Source: Nonomuraea thailandensis (GTDB taxonomy: Bacteria; Actinomycetota; Actinomycetes; Streptosporangiales; Streptosporangiaceae). From it: a DNA stretch of 64,000 bases. A program made the translations under genes and the position numbers. Positions 28,046 to 37,022 of the stretch are shown here, piece by piece (position 1 is the stretch's first letter; each line of letters opens with the position of its first letter). The notes under the pieces were generated by a model. The model did no database searches. It saw nothing but the letters and a program-made list of their open reading frames with translations, and was not told the origin of the DNA. The stretch spans positions 12,713,501 to 12,777,500 of the forward strand of contig NZ_JAMZEB010000002.1 of assembly GCF_024172165.1 (NCBI RefSeq), written 5' to 3'.

Positions 28046-28777
28046 CTAGAGGAACAGGCCGCCGGTCGCCAGCACGTTCTGCCCGGTGACCCACCGCCCG
28101 TCGGGCCCGGCCAGGAACGCCACCACCGCGGCGAGGTCGTCGGGCCTGCCCAGCCGCTGCAGCGCGGTCATGGCGGGCGTCCGCTCCAGCACCTCGGGCG
28201 GGTTGGCAGCCCGCAGCATGTCGGTGTCGGTGGCCCCCGACGAGACGGTGTTGACGGTGATCCCGCGCGGGCCCAGCTCCCGCGCCGCCACCTTCGTGAA
28301 CTGCTCCATCGCGCCCTTGGAGCCGCAGTAGAGCGCCAGGGCCGGCGCGGGGACCTGCGTGTTCAGCGACGAGATGTTGACGATGCGCCCGCCGTCGCGC
28401 ATCACCCGGCCGGCCCACTGCAGGGACAGGAAGACGGCCCTGGTGTTCACCGCGAACACCCGCTCGTACTCCTCGTCGGTGAGGTCGGTGATGAGCTTCT
28501 TCGGCTTGTCGGTGGCGGCGTTGTTGACCAGGATGTCCACCCCGGGCAGCCGCGCCTCCGCCTCGGCGAACAGCCGCTCCAGGTCCTGCCTGCTGCCGAG
28601 GTCGGCCCGCACGGCGTGCGCGCCGGTCTCCTTGGCCACCTGCTCGGCGGCCCCGGCCGAGCTCTGGTAGCAGAAGACGACTTCCGCGCCGTCGCTGGTC
28701 AGTCGCTCCACGATGGCCTTGCCGATGCCCCGGGAGCCTCCGGTGACCACTGCGCCCTTTCCGGAAAGTACGCTCAT
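28046..28777 (-). CDS. Short-chain dehydrogenase/reductase
   Basis: 243 residues, classical SDR. The cofactor loop is TGGSRGIGKAI, the structural motif VNNAAT, and the catalytic residues Ser in VNISSLNTQ and Tyr/Lys in LALYCGSKGAM (YxxxK). The Arg and Ser after the Rossmann strand favour NADPH (FabG-like). Ends 9 bp after the deformylase start on the same strand, so the deformylase gene is downstream in the same unit? The order on the minus strand is def first, then SDR with a 9-bp gap. Confidence 0.9.
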   Translation of the reverse strand: MSVLSGKGAVVTGGSRGIGKAIVERLTSDGAEVVFCYQSSAGAAEQVAKETGAHAVRADLGSRQDLERLFAEAEARLPGVDILVNNAATDKPKKLITDLTDEEYERVFAVNTRAVFLSLQWAGRVMRDGGRIVNISSLNTQVPAPALALYCGSKGAMEQFTKVAARELGPRGITVNTVSSGATDTDMLRAANPPEVLERTPAMTALQRLGRPDDLAAVVAFLAGPDGRWVTGQNVLATGGLFL

Positions 28778-28786
28778 GCCGTCAAT

Positions 28787-29272
28787 CTATGCCTTGAGCA
28801 TGATCTCCCGGGCCTCGTCGCGCGGCAGGCGATCGACGTACAGCTTGCCGTCGAGGTGCTCGGTCTCGTGCTGGAAGCACCGGGCCAGCGAGCCGCGGGC
28901 CTTGACGCGTACGGGACGCTGCAGCCGGTCCAGGCCCTCGACGGTCACGCCGGCGGCGCGGGCGACCGTGGCGTAGATCGGCTGGCGGGTCCGGCGGTCG
29001 GGCACGGACAGGCAGCCCTCCTCGTCGGGCACGTCCTCGGGGTCGTCCACGGTCAGCAGCGGGTTGATCACGTGACCCTTGCGCCCGGCGATGTCGTAGA
29101 CGAACAGCCGACGCGACACGCCGATCTGCGGGCCCGCGAGACCGACGCCGTTGACCGCGTACATGGCCTGGAACATCTCGTCGATCAGCCGGCGCAGCTC
29201 CCGGTCGAAGTCCGTCACTGGCTCTGCGGGCGTGCGCAGGACGGGATCGCCGATGACGCGGATCTCTCGCAT
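28787..29272 (-). CDS. def: Peptide deformylase
   Basis: 161 residues. Removes the formyl group from N-terminal Met of new proteins. The three motifs are GVGLAGPQIG (motif 1), EGCLSVPD (motif 2, metal Cys) and CFQHETEHLDG (motif 3, HExxH). Motif 1 has Gly for the usual Ala (GLAAPQ) and motif 3 has Thr-Glu for Ile-Asp, so it is probably a secondary deformylase paralogue rather than the one cotranscribed with fmt. First gene of a unit with the SDR gene. Confidence 0.92.
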   Translation of the reverse strand: MREIRVIGDPVLRTPAEPVTDFDRELRRLIDEMFQAMYAVNGVGLAGPQIGVSRRLFVYDIAGRKGHVINPLLTVDDPEDVPDEEGCLSVPDRRTRQPIYATVARAAGVTVEGLDRLQRPVRVKARGSLARCFQHETEHLDGKLYVDRLPRDEAREIMLKA

Positions 29273-29367
29273 GGCTCTCTGCTTTCGCGATGTAAGGACT
29301 GGACTGGGTTGGAGGCCCTTACTCTAGCGGGCGAGCCTGATCGGCGGGGCTGTGGAAGACTGGTCGG

Positions 29368-29838
<471 letters not shown>

Positions 29839-29842
29839 GCGC

Positions 29843-29880
29843 CCGGAGGGCCCGCCGGCGTGCGGTGCGGGCCCCTCCGG
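29843..29880. terminator. Bidirectional terminator after rpiB
   Basis: Stem CCGGAGGGCCCGC against GCGGGCCCCTCCGG with a single bulge, 11-nt loop; between rpiB and a convergent small gene. Confidence 0.7.
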
Positions 29881-29883
29881 CCC

Positions 29884-30030
29884 TCAGCCCTTGCGCTTGG
29901 AGTCGCGCCTGGGCATCTCATCGCGCAGGGGCCGCCGGTCGGCGGCCTCCTGCTGTTCCTTCGACGGCCTCGACACGTCGCGGGCGCGCATGGCGACGAC
30001 CGCCGTGATCTGCAAACTCTGCAGCGCCAT
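29884..30030 (-). CDS. Small basic protein of 48 residues, unknown function
   Basis: Short frame MALQSLQITAVVAMRARD continuing to RRPLRDEMPRRDSKRKG. It is rich in Arg/Lys and Asp/Glu and has no membrane segment. An internal Met (MRARDVSRPSKEQQEAADR) gives a 35-residue alternative that looks like a compact conserved small protein. It lies 15 bp downstream of the Eis-type gene on the same strand and ends just before a terminator, which supports a real last gene of that unit. No functional family recognised. Confidence 0.5.
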   Translation of the reverse strand: MALQSLQITAVVAMRARDVSRPSKEQQEAADRRPLRDEMPRRDSKRKG

Positions 30031-30045
30031 ACCGTCGAGCCTACG

Positions 30046-31272
30046 TCAGAACGTCAGCCCGGCCCACGGCTTCGGGCTCCACGACATGGCGGTGGCCAGC
30101 CTGCGCACGGCGCCGGATGAGTGCTCGCGCAGCAGGCCCGCGTCGAGCCGCTCGCCCAGCATGCCGTCACCCAGGTACGCGGACCCGAGCGCGGCCACCG
30201 GCAGCGTCACGTCCGGCTCCTCCTCCACCGGCTTGCACTCGGCGCCCGTCAGGTCGGCGGTGAGCCGCCAGCGGCGGGCGTTCCACGGGCACACGTCGTC
30301 CTCGACCTCGATCACCACGTCCACCGGCGCCGCGTACGCCCGCTCGGTCAGCGCCTTGTCGACCTCGACCAGGCGTACCCACAGCTCGTCGGCCCACCGC
30401 GCGCGCAGCCGGCGCTGGTCGGCCAGCAGCGCGATCACCGGGTCGTCCACCGGCCTGCCGGCCTCGACCGTGGAGACCAGGTCGCGGTCGAGCACGCTGC
30501 GCCAGAGCAGGGCGTAGGCCGCGGGGTCGGCGGCCTCCAGCTCCTGCAGCTTCAGGGTCCCGTCGGGGACGCCCGTCTCGTCCCAGGACGACTTGATGCG
30601 GAACAGGGCGTAGCCGCGCACGCCGCCGTCGTCCTCGGCCAGGACCGTGCGCAGCGACCCGGCGCCGTGCTGGTCGTACTCCTCGTCGGCCAGCACCGAG
30701 GTCCAGAACTCGGGCTTGCGCTCGTAGCGGCCGGGCCGGCGTGCGACGACGGCGGCGAACAGCGTCTCCAGCTCCGGGCGGACGTCCGCGGGCTTGGCGA
30801 CCCTGAGCCTGAGCGAGGGGTCCTGCGGCGCGCCGGGGACGAACGCGGAGCGGTGCGTGTCGACCTTGAAGGACAGCTCCGCGGCGGCCCTGCCGTAGCC
30901 GTACCGGCCGTAGATGAGCGCCTCGGAGGCGTAGAGGGCGGCCACGGACTCGCCGCGCTCGCGGATGTCGGCGAGCTGCCTGCGCATCAGCGACGACAGC
31001 ACGCCGCGGCGCCGGTGAGAGGCCAGCACGCTGACGGCGGTCACGCCCGCGACGGGGAGCTGCCTGCCGGGCACGGTCATCGTGAGGCTGAAGACGCCGG
31101 TGACTCCCACGATCTGCTCGCCGTCGAAGGCGGCGAGGGTCCGGTCGAACTCGGTCTGCGCCTTGAACCGCTCGGCCTGCTTGGGATGGGGTGTCCAGCC
31201 GAACGCCTCTTCGTTCACCCTGGCGAAGGCCGGCCACTCGGACTCGTCAATCGGGCGGATGGGATACGTCAT
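30046..31272 (-). CDS. Eis-type GNAT acetyltransferase with sterol-carrier-like C-terminal domain
   Basis: 408 residues of the Eis family (enhanced intracellular survival). N-terminal GNAT domain with acetyl-CoA site VTAVSVLASHRRRGVLSSLM, a second degenerate GNAT domain in the middle, and a C-terminal SCP2-like domain ending with a terminal Phe (KPWAGLTF) whose carboxylate serves as base in Eis. YGRYGYGRAAAELSFKVD is a family hallmark. Relatives acetylate aminoglycosides and peptides at several amines; the substrate here is unknown. Confidence 0.92.
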   Translation of the reverse strand: MTYPIRPIDESEWPAFARVNEEAFGWTPHPKQAERFKAQTEFDRTLAAFDGEQIVGVTGVFSLTMTVPGRQLPVAGVTAVSVLASHRRRGVLSSLMRRQLADIRERGESVAALYASEALIYGRYGYGRAAAELSFKVDTHRSAFVPGAPQDPSLRLRVAKPADVRPELETLFAAVVARRPGRYERKPEFWTSVLADEEYDQHGAGSLRTVLAEDDGGVRGYALFRIKSSWDETGVPDGTLKLQELEAADPAAYALLWRSVLDRDLVSTVEAGRPVDDPVIALLADQRRLRARWADELWVRLVEVDKALTERAYAAPVDVVIEVEDDVCPWNARRWRLTADLTGAECKPVEEEPDVTLPVAALGSAYLGDGMLGERLDAGLLREHSSGAVRRLATAMSWSPKPWAGLTF

Positions 31273-31390
31273 CCGTCCACGGTATGAGCGGGCAAAGGGG
31301 GACGGCCACCCAATATACGGCCTTAATGATCAAGGCGTTGGTCAAGTGGGCTGCCCAAACACGGGTCAGACCGATACAGTCAGGCGCATC

Positions 31391-32503
31391 ATGAGTTCCC
31401 GACCGGCGCCGCTGATCCCGCCACGGGTCCGCGCGGCCCTGGTGCGGGTGCCTGGTCTGGTGCCTGTCGTGCGGTTCGTCCGGCGCGCGCTGGCCCGCGA
31501 CCGCAACCTGCTCGGCACGCTGGTCGTGGTGGCGCTCGTCATCGGGTTCCTGGCGGCCGAGGTCTCCAACGAGTGGTTCTCGCCCTCCCTGCTCATCCTG
31601 GTCACGCTCGTCGGCGGGCTGCAGCTCAGGCTGGCCAGCCTGGTCAAGCTGCTCGTGGGGGTCGGGGTCGCGCTCGCCTACGTCGCCGCCAACCTCGGCG
31701 CGGGCCGGGTCGGGCTGGGCCTGACCGTGACCATCGCTTTCACCGCCGTGCTCGCCGTGCTCATGGCCCGTACCAGGGGCAAGCTGGGCGTGCAGGGCCT
31801 GCGCGGCGACGCCATGCTGCTGGAGCTGCGCGACCGGCTCAGGAGCCAGGGAGAGCTGCCCGCGCTGCCCAAGGACTGGGGCGGCAAGGTGGTGCTCAAG
31901 CAGGCGGGCGGCTCGTCGTTCGGCGGCGACTTCCTGGTGTCCATGCGCGACGGCGACTCCGTCGAGATCGCCCTGGTCGACGTGTCGGGCAAGGGCGTCG
32001 ACGCGGGCACCAGGGCGCTGCTGCTGTCGGGCACGTTCGGCGGGCTGCTGGGCTCGGTCGACGACTTCCTGCCCGCGTGCAACGCCTACCTGCACAGGCA
32101 GCGGGGCGACGAGGGGTTCGTGACCGCGGTGCACGTACGGCTCGACCTGGCGACGGGCGACTACACGATCACCTCGGCCGGGCATCCGCCGGTGGTCAAG
32201 TTCGACGCGGGCACCGGCAACTGGCAGGTCGCCTCGGCCAAGGGCGTGGTGCTCGGCGTGGTGCCCGACCTGCACTGCGAGCCCGACAGCGGCACCCTGC
32301 GCAAGGGCGACGCGCTGCTGCTGTTCACCGACGGGCTGATCGAGCAGCCGGGGCGCGACATCGACGCCGGCCTCGACCGGCTGCTGGGCGAGGCGGAGCG
32401 GCTGCTGCCCTCCGGCTTCCGCGACGGCGCCAGGGCGCTGGTCAACGCCATGGCCTCCGGCCACAACGACGACTGCGCGCTGGTGCTCATCTGGCGCCCG
32501 TGA
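31391..32503 (+). CDS. Membrane PP2C/SpoIIE-type serine/threonine phosphatase
   Basis: 370 residues from ATG 31391. An N-terminal membrane part (three hydrophobic segments: LLGTLVVVALVIGFLAAEV, LLILVTLVGGLQLRLASL, VTIAFTAVLAVLMA) is followed by a SpoIIE/RsbU phosphatase domain from about 165. Metal-binding Asp residues lie in GGSSFGGDFL, ALVDVSGKGVDAG and GHNDDCALVL. It probably dephosphorylates an anti-sigma antagonist, but no partner lies beside it. A short inverted repeat GCCTT/AAGGC at about 31320 lies in its promoter. The stop TGA falls inside the first unit of a 12-bp repeat. Confidence 0.9.
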   Translation: MSSRPAPLIPPRVRAALVRVPGLVPVVRFVRRALARDRNLLGTLVVVALVIGFLAAEVSNEWFSPSLLILVTLVGGLQLRLASLVKLLVGVGVALAYVAANLGAGRVGLGLTVTIAFTAVLAVLMARTRGKLGVQGLRGDAMLLELRDRLRSQGELPALPKDWGGKVVLKQAGGSSFGGDFLVSMRDGDSVEIALVDVSGKGVDAGTRALLLSGTFGGLLGSVDDFLPACNAYLHRQRGDEGFVTAVHVRLDLATGDYTITSAGHPPVVKFDAGTGNWQVASAKGVVLGVVPDLHCEPDSGTLRKGDALLLFTDGLIEQPGRDIDAGLDRLLGEAERLLPSGFRDGARALVNAMASGHNDDCALVLIWRP

Positions 32504-32616
32504 AGGTGCCCCTGAAGGTGCCAGTGAATGCGCCTTTGAATTCGCCCGTGAACGAGCCTGTGAAAGTGCCCGGGAAAGTGCCCGTGAGGGCGCGCGTGCA
32601 GGAGCCCGTGCAGTGA
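32500..32616 (+). repeat. Degenerate 12-bp minisatellite, nearly ten units
   Basis: Period-12 array with consensus GTGAAAGTGCCC, 9.75 units, starting on the phosphatase stop codon. In the frame GTG-AAG-GTG-CCC it would encode V-K-V-P tetrapeptides (VKVPLKVPVNAP and so on) ending at a TGA at 32614, but that frame belongs to no gene. It precedes an otherwise featureless 143-bp gap. Confidence 0.85.
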
Positions 32617-32759
32617 CCGCGGACCCGTGACGTTTCACATGGGCCGGTCGTGATGGCGGTCACTGGCAGCGGCCCGGCCCGGCTGAGATCCTCTAGGTGT
32701 TCGGGCCCCGGCGGAGCGGCGCGGCTCCACCGGGTCCCGTCACCAGCGCCGGATCCTCC

Positions 32760-33356
32760 TCACAACCAGCCGCAGTCGCTGGCGATGCGTACGGCGTCCA
32801 GCCGGTTGCGCGCGCCCGTCTTGCACATGATGCGCGACAGGTGGTTGCGCACCGTGCCCACCGACAGGAACAACTCGTCGGCGATCTCCGTCGACCGCGC
32901 CCCGCCCGCCGCGATCCGCAGCACGTCCAGCTCCCGCCTGGTCAGCGGGTTGGACGCGCACTGCAGCGCGGCCACGGCCAGCTCCGCCTCGATGGCCTGC
33001 CGGCCCGCCGCGACCTGCCGCACCCCCTCGGCCAGCCGCTCCGGCGGCACGCACAGGCTCATGAACCCGAGCGCGGGCCCGGCCAGCGCCTCGCGCACCT
33101 GCCCGGGATTGGGCGTGGCCGACAGGATCAGCACCCCGCACCGGGGCACGTGCTCGGCCAGGGCGCCGGTCACGGCGGGCCCCGGCAGGTCGAGATCGAC
33201 CACGGCCACGTCGGCCTCGGACGACAGCGCGGCGCGCACCACCTCCTCCGCGCGTACGGCCTCGGCGACCACCCGCAGGTCGGGCTCGGCCCCGAGGGTG
33301 GCGTGCAGGCCACGGCGCACCAACGGCAGATGCTCGGCGATCAGTATGCGGATCAA
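32760..33356 (-). CDS. NarL/LuxR-type response regulator with atypical receiver
   Basis: 198 residues. A receiver domain (1-115) keeps the phospho-acceptor Asp in VVDLDLPG but has AEH in place of the acidic pair and FMSLC where the invariant Lys normally stands (GxxxK). The C-terminal LuxR HTH is normal: LTRRELDVLRIAAGGARSTEIA and LSVGTVRNHLSRIMCKTGARNRLDA. It is an orphan regulator with no kinase alongside, divergent from the M50 protease gene. Phosphorylation-independent action is likely. Confidence 0.9.
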   Translation of the reverse strand: MIRILIAEHLPLVRRGLHATLGAEPDLRVVAEAVRAEEVVRAALSSEADVAVVDLDLPGPAVTGALAEHVPRCGVLILSATPNPGQVREALAGPALGFMSLCVPPERLAEGVRQVAAGRQAIEAELAVAALQCASNPLTRRELDVLRIAAGGARSTEIADELFLSVGTVRNHLSRIMCKTGARNRLDAVRIASDCGWL

Positions 33357-33510
33357 GACGTCCCCCTCCGTCGTCTCCCAGGGTGATCGTGCGATCGCGG
33401 ACTGTCAATGCCAAGGAAAAGCGGTACGCCATGACGCGTGGGGAGTTCGACTACTCTGGGGCTGTCGGTCCTTTCGTCTGTCCTTGTCGTCTGCCGGGGA
33501 GCGCGCCTAG

Positions 33511-34815
33511 ATGAACTGGCTCTACGTCGTGGGGATCATCCTGTTCCTCCTCGGCCTGATGGTCTCCATCGCGCTGCACGAGCTCGGCCATCTGGTGCCG
33601 GCCAAGCTCTTCGGCGTCAGGGTGACCCAGTACATGGTGGGCTTCGGCTCCACGGCGTGGTCGCGGCGCAAGGGCGAGACCGAGTACGGCATCAAGTGGA
33701 TCCCGTTCGGCGGCTACATCCGCATGATCGGCATGCTGCCGCCGCGTCCCGGCGACGAGCCGGGCACGCTCAGGAGCACGGCGACCGGCCCGTGGCAGGG
33801 CCTGATCGAGTCGGCCCGCGACGCCGCGCAGGAAGAGGTGCGGCCGGGTGACGAGGATCGCGTCTTCTACCGCAAGAAGTGGTGGCAGAAGGTCATCATC
33901 ATGTCCGGCGGCCCGGCGATGAACTTCGTGCTCGCCTTCATCTTCTTCACCATCCTGCTGGTCGGCATCGGCCTGCCGACCTGGGCGCCGATCGTCTCGC
34001 CCGACACCAACACGTGCGTGATCCCGATCTCGGAGCAGCGCACCCAGTGCACGGCGACCGACAAGCCCACCCCGGCCGCGCAGGCGGGCATGAAGCCCGG
34101 CGACCGGATGGTCAGCTTCAACGGCAAGCAGATCGGCTCGTGGGAGGACGCCACCCGGCTGATCCGCACCCACGGCGCCGGCCCGGTGCAGCTCGGCATC
34201 GTCCGCGACGGCAAGCCGATGACGCTCGCCGTCACGCTCATCGCCCAGGACCGCCCCAACCTCGAGGACCCCCAGAAGATCGACAAGAACGTCGGCTTCC
34301 TCGGCGTGCTGCCCACCGAGGTCATGCAGCAGCAGAGCATCGGCCAGGTCATCGGCTACATGGGCGAGCTGACGGGCCGGGTGGCGAGCTCGCTGCTCAA
34401 CCTGCCGGAGAAGATGGTCGGCGTCTGGCACGCCGCCTTCTCGGGCGAGGAACGCGACCCCGAGGGCCCGGTCGGCGTGGTCGGCGCGGGCCGCATGGGC
34501 GGCGAGATCCTGGCCTCCGACCTGTCCACCGAGAAGAAGATCGCCATCTTCGTCAACCTGCTGGCCGGCTTCAACCTGGCGATCGGCATGTTCAACCTCA
34601 TCCCGCTGCTGCCGCTCGACGGCGGTCACATCGCCGGCGGCCTGTGGGAGGGCGTCAAGCGCGCCTTCGCCAGGATGCTGCGGCGGCCGGAGCCGAAGTA
34701 CGTCGACATCGCCAAGGTGCTGCCACTGACGTACGCGATCGCGATCGTGATGATGATCATGGCGGGCCTGCTCGTCTACGCCGACCTCGTCAACCCGCTC
34801 ACGCTCACGAACTGA
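33511..34815 (+). CDS. Site-2 protease, RseP/Rip1-like M50 metalloprotease
   Basis: 434 residues. HELGH zinc motif in the first membrane helix (ALHELGHLVPAKLFGVRV), a PDZ domain at about 175-260 (AGMKPGDRMVSFNGKQIGS), and the second zinc motif FNLIPLLPLDGGHIAGG, with four transmembrane segments. It performs intramembrane cleavage of anti-sigma factors in relatives. Here it is not between dxr and ispG, the common actinobacterial position; it stands between an orphan LuxR gene and a two-component pair, so it may serve that signalling island. Confidence 0.9.
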   Translation: MNWLYVVGIILFLLGLMVSIALHELGHLVPAKLFGVRVTQYMVGFGSTAWSRRKGETEYGIKWIPFGGYIRMIGMLPPRPGDEPGTLRSTATGPWQGLIESARDAAQEEVRPGDEDRVFYRKKWWQKVIIMSGGPAMNFVLAFIFFTILLVGIGLPTWAPIVSPDTNTCVIPISEQRTQCTATDKPTPAAQAGMKPGDRMVSFNGKQIGSWEDATRLIRTHGAGPVQLGIVRDGKPMTLAVTLIAQDRPNLEDPQKIDKNVGFLGVLPTEVMQQQSIGQVIGYMGELTGRVASSLLNLPEKMVGVWHAAFSGEERDPEGPVGVVGAGRMGGEILASDLSTEKKIAIFVNLLAGFNLAIGMFNLIPLLPLDGGHIAGGLWEGVKRAFARMLRRPEPKYVDIAKVLPLTYAIAIVMMIMAGLLVYADLVNPLTLTN

Positions 34816-34831
34816 GCCCGCGGCGGGCGTC

Positions 34832-35914
34832 TCACCCCTGCTCCAGGACGACGGTGACGCCGAGCCCGCCGCCCGGCAGGGGCCGGGCCTCCATCGTGCC
34901 GTGGTGGGCCTCGACGATGGCGGCCACGATCGACAGGCCCAGCCCCAGCCCGTCGCCACTGGCCTTCTTGCCGCCCTCCAGGCGCTGGAACGGCTGCACG
35001 AGCAGGTGCACCTGGTCGGGTGTGATCACGGGGCCGCTGTTGGCGATCCTCAGCGCGGAGCGGCCGGCGCGCGTGGCCGTCGTCACCTCGATCCGGCCGC
35101 CGGGCACGTTGTAGCGCACGGCGTTGTCGAGCAGGTTCGTGACCAGGCGCTCGATGAGGGCGCGGTCGCCGGACGCGGGCGCCGGGCCGAGATCGCGTGA
35201 GACGCCGATCCCCGGATGCTCGTCGAGGGCCTGTTCGGCGATCACCGCCAGGTCGAGGGGCTCCCGCTGGGTCAGGCCCTGCTGGCTGCGGGCCAGCACG
35301 AGCAGGGCCTCGATGAGGCGCTCCTGGTGCTTGCCCGCGGCGACGACCCGTTCCAGCACGCCCCGCAGCGCCGCCGCGTCGGCGTCAGGGTCGGCGAGCG
35401 CGACCTCGGCCATGGCACGCTGCAGCGTCAGGGGCGTACGCATCTCGTGCGAGGCGTTGGCCACGAAGCGCCGCTGGGCGGTGAAGGCCGCCTCCAGCCG
35501 GTCCAGCAGCTCGTCGAACGTGTCCGCCAGCCCCTTCAGCTCGTCGTCGGGCCCCGACGCCGCCAGCCGCCGGTCGAGCCGGTCGGCCGTGATGCGCCGT
35601 ACGGTCGCCGCCATCTCGCCCAGCGGCCGCAGCACCCGCCCGGCCACGAGCCAGCCCAGCGCCATCGCCGCGCACGCCATGACGGCCAGTGCGATCAGGG
35701 AGTTGACCAGCAGCCTGCTCAGGGTGTCCGCCTGGGCCGCGCGAGGCGCGGGGACGGCCACGGCGAGGCCGCCGAACGGCGCGGGGGCGGCGGGCGGCGC
35801 GGGGAAGGGGGAGTACCTGACCAGGAAGTGGATGAGCGCGACCAGCACCACTCCGGCCAGCAGGAACAGGCCGCCGTAGAGCGCGGTCAGGCGCAGGCGC
35901 ACGGTCCGCCTCAT
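34832..35914 (-). CDS. Two-component sensor histidine kinase
   Basis: 360 residues from ATG 35914. Two transmembrane helices (LYGGLFLLAGVVLVALIHFL and LLVNSLIALAVMACAAMALG) flank a short Pro/Ala-rich outer loop of about 35 residues, followed by HAMP, the His box FVANASHEMRTPLTLQ, N box NLLDNAVRYN and G boxes GDGLGLGLSIV. The tiny sensor loop suggests membrane-state or intramembrane sensing. Its start overlaps the response regulator stop (ATGA), so the pair is coupled. Confidence 0.93.
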   Translation of the reverse strand: MRRTVRLRLTALYGGLFLLAGVVLVALIHFLVRYSPFPAPPAAPAPFGGLAVAVPAPRAAQADTLSRLLVNSLIALAVMACAAMALGWLVAGRVLRPLGEMAATVRRITADRLDRRLAASGPDDELKGLADTFDELLDRLEAAFTAQRRFVANASHEMRTPLTLQRAMAEVALADPDADAAALRGVLERVVAAGKHQERLIEALLVLARSQQGLTQREPLDLAVIAEQALDEHPGIGVSRDLGPAPASGDRALIERLVTNLLDNAVRYNVPGGRIEVTTATRAGRSALRIANSGPVITPDQVHLLVQPFQRLEGGKKASGDGLGLGLSIVAAIVEAHHGTMEARPLPGGGLGVTVVLEQG

Positions 35915-36564
35915 ATCCGGTATCCGGCCTGCGGGACCGTCTCGATCAGCGGCGGGTCGCCGAGCTTGCGGCGTAAGCGGCTGATCGTCACCTTCACGGT
36001 GTGCGTGAACGGGTCGGCGAACTCGTCCCAGCCGCGCTCCAGCAGCCGCTCGGCGGAGACCACCGCGCCCTGCGCGGCCAGCAGCAGCTCCAGCACGGCG
36101 AACTCCTTGGGGCTCAGCGGCAGCCGGCGCCCGTCGCGGGTGGCGATCCGGGTGGCCGGGTCCAGCCGCAGGCCGCCGTGGACGAGCACCGTGGGCAGGG
36201 CCTGCTGTGACCGCCTGGCCAGCGCCCGGACCCGCGCGACCAGCTCGGCGAAGGCGAACGGCTTGGGCAGGTAGTCGTCGGCGCCGATGCCGAGCCCGCT
36301 CACCCTGTCGTCGATCGTGCCCGCGGCGGTCAGCATCAACATCCGTGCGGGGTTGCCCGAGGCGGCCAGCGACCGGCACACCTCGTCACCGTGCAGGCCG
36401 GGCAGGTCCCGGTCGAGCACGACCACGTCGTAGTGGTGGACGCCGGCGCGTTCGAGCGCGTCCGGTCCGTCCAGCACCACGTCCACGGCCATGCCCTCGC
36501 GGCGCAGCCCCGCGGCGACCGTCAGGGCCAGTTCCTCGTGGTCCTCGACCACCAACACCCTCAT
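35911..36564 (-). CDS. OmpR/PhoB-family response regulator
   Basis: 217 residues from ATG 36564 (MRVLVVEDHEELALTVAAG). Receiver with EDH, phospho-Asp in VVVLDRDLPGLHG and Lys in DDYLPKPFAF, then a winged helix (VKVTISRLRRKLGDPPLIETV). Coupled to the sensor kinase. A 23-bp direct repeat 25 bp upstream is the probable binding site, placed to control both this operon and the divergent small secreted protein gene. Confidence 0.94.
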   Translation of the reverse strand: MRVLVVEDHEELALTVAAGLRREGMAVDVVLDGPDALERAGVHHYDVVVLDRDLPGLHGDEVCRSLAASGNPARMLMLTAAGTIDDRVSGLGIGADDYLPKPFAFAELVARVRALARRSQQALPTVLVHGGLRLDPATRIATRDGRRLPLSPKEFAVLELLLAAQGAVVSAERLLERGWDEFADPFTHTVKVTISRLRRKLGDPPLIETVPQAGYRI

Positions 36565-36589
36565 GATCCCCGGGATGCCTGCCACCGGG

Positions 36590-36635
36590 GTCACAGCGGG
36601 GTAACCATCGCCGTCACCGCCGTGTAACCCCCGCC
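36590..36635. promoter_or_regulatory. 23-bp direct repeat, candidate response-regulator site
   Basis: Two copies beginning GTCAC and containing GTAACC start at 36590 and 36613 with 18 of 23 identical positions. The spacing of 23 bp, about two helical turns, suits a tandem OmpR-type dimer. The repeat lies between the divergent regulator and small secreted protein genes. Confidence 0.55.
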
Positions 36636-36672
36636 CGGCTTGGCTGAGGCCACCCGAACGAACGGAGGCATG

Positions 36673-36984
36673 ATGATCAGAAAGTTGGTCCTGGCCGGCG
36701 TCATTCTCGTCGCCGGGCTGAGCCCGCTCCCCACCGCCGAAGCGGCGCCCGCCGGTGACGGCAGGGCGTTCACGGCCTGCATGCGCACGCACGGCCTGCC
36801 AGGCTTCCCCGAGGTCACGTTCTCCTCCGAGGGCCTGATCAACCTCGAGATCGAGGGCGAGCGCGTGGACGTCCTGTCCGGGAAGTACGGGGCGGCGTTG
36901 CGGGCCTGCGAGTCGCTGCTCCCCGCCCGCTCCCGGCTGCCGGTCCCGCCGCAGCCGCCGTCAGCCCCGCCGCTGCCGTTCTAG
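36673..36984 (+). CDS. Small secreted protein
   Basis: About 103 residues; GGAGG at 36664 favours ATG 36673 over the adjacent ATG 36670. It has a signal peptide (MIRKLVLAGVILVAGLSPLPTAEA), then FTACMRTHGLPGFPEVTF and a second Cys in ALRACESLLP, then a Pro-rich tail. The CMRxHGxPxFP pattern recurs in small actinobacterial exported proteins beside two-component and export systems, with two cysteines probably disulfide-bonded. Divergent from the sensor pair and 85 bp before the ABC operon. Function unknown. Confidence 0.75.
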   Translation: MIRKLVLAGVILVAGLSPLPTAEAAPAGDGRAFTACMRTHGLPGFPEVTFSSEGLINLEIEGERVDVLSGKYGAALRACESLLPARSRLPVPPQPPSAPPLPF

Positions 36985-37022
36985 CGTCTTTACCGGCCCC
37001 ATACATCTGCCTGCCTAAAGTA

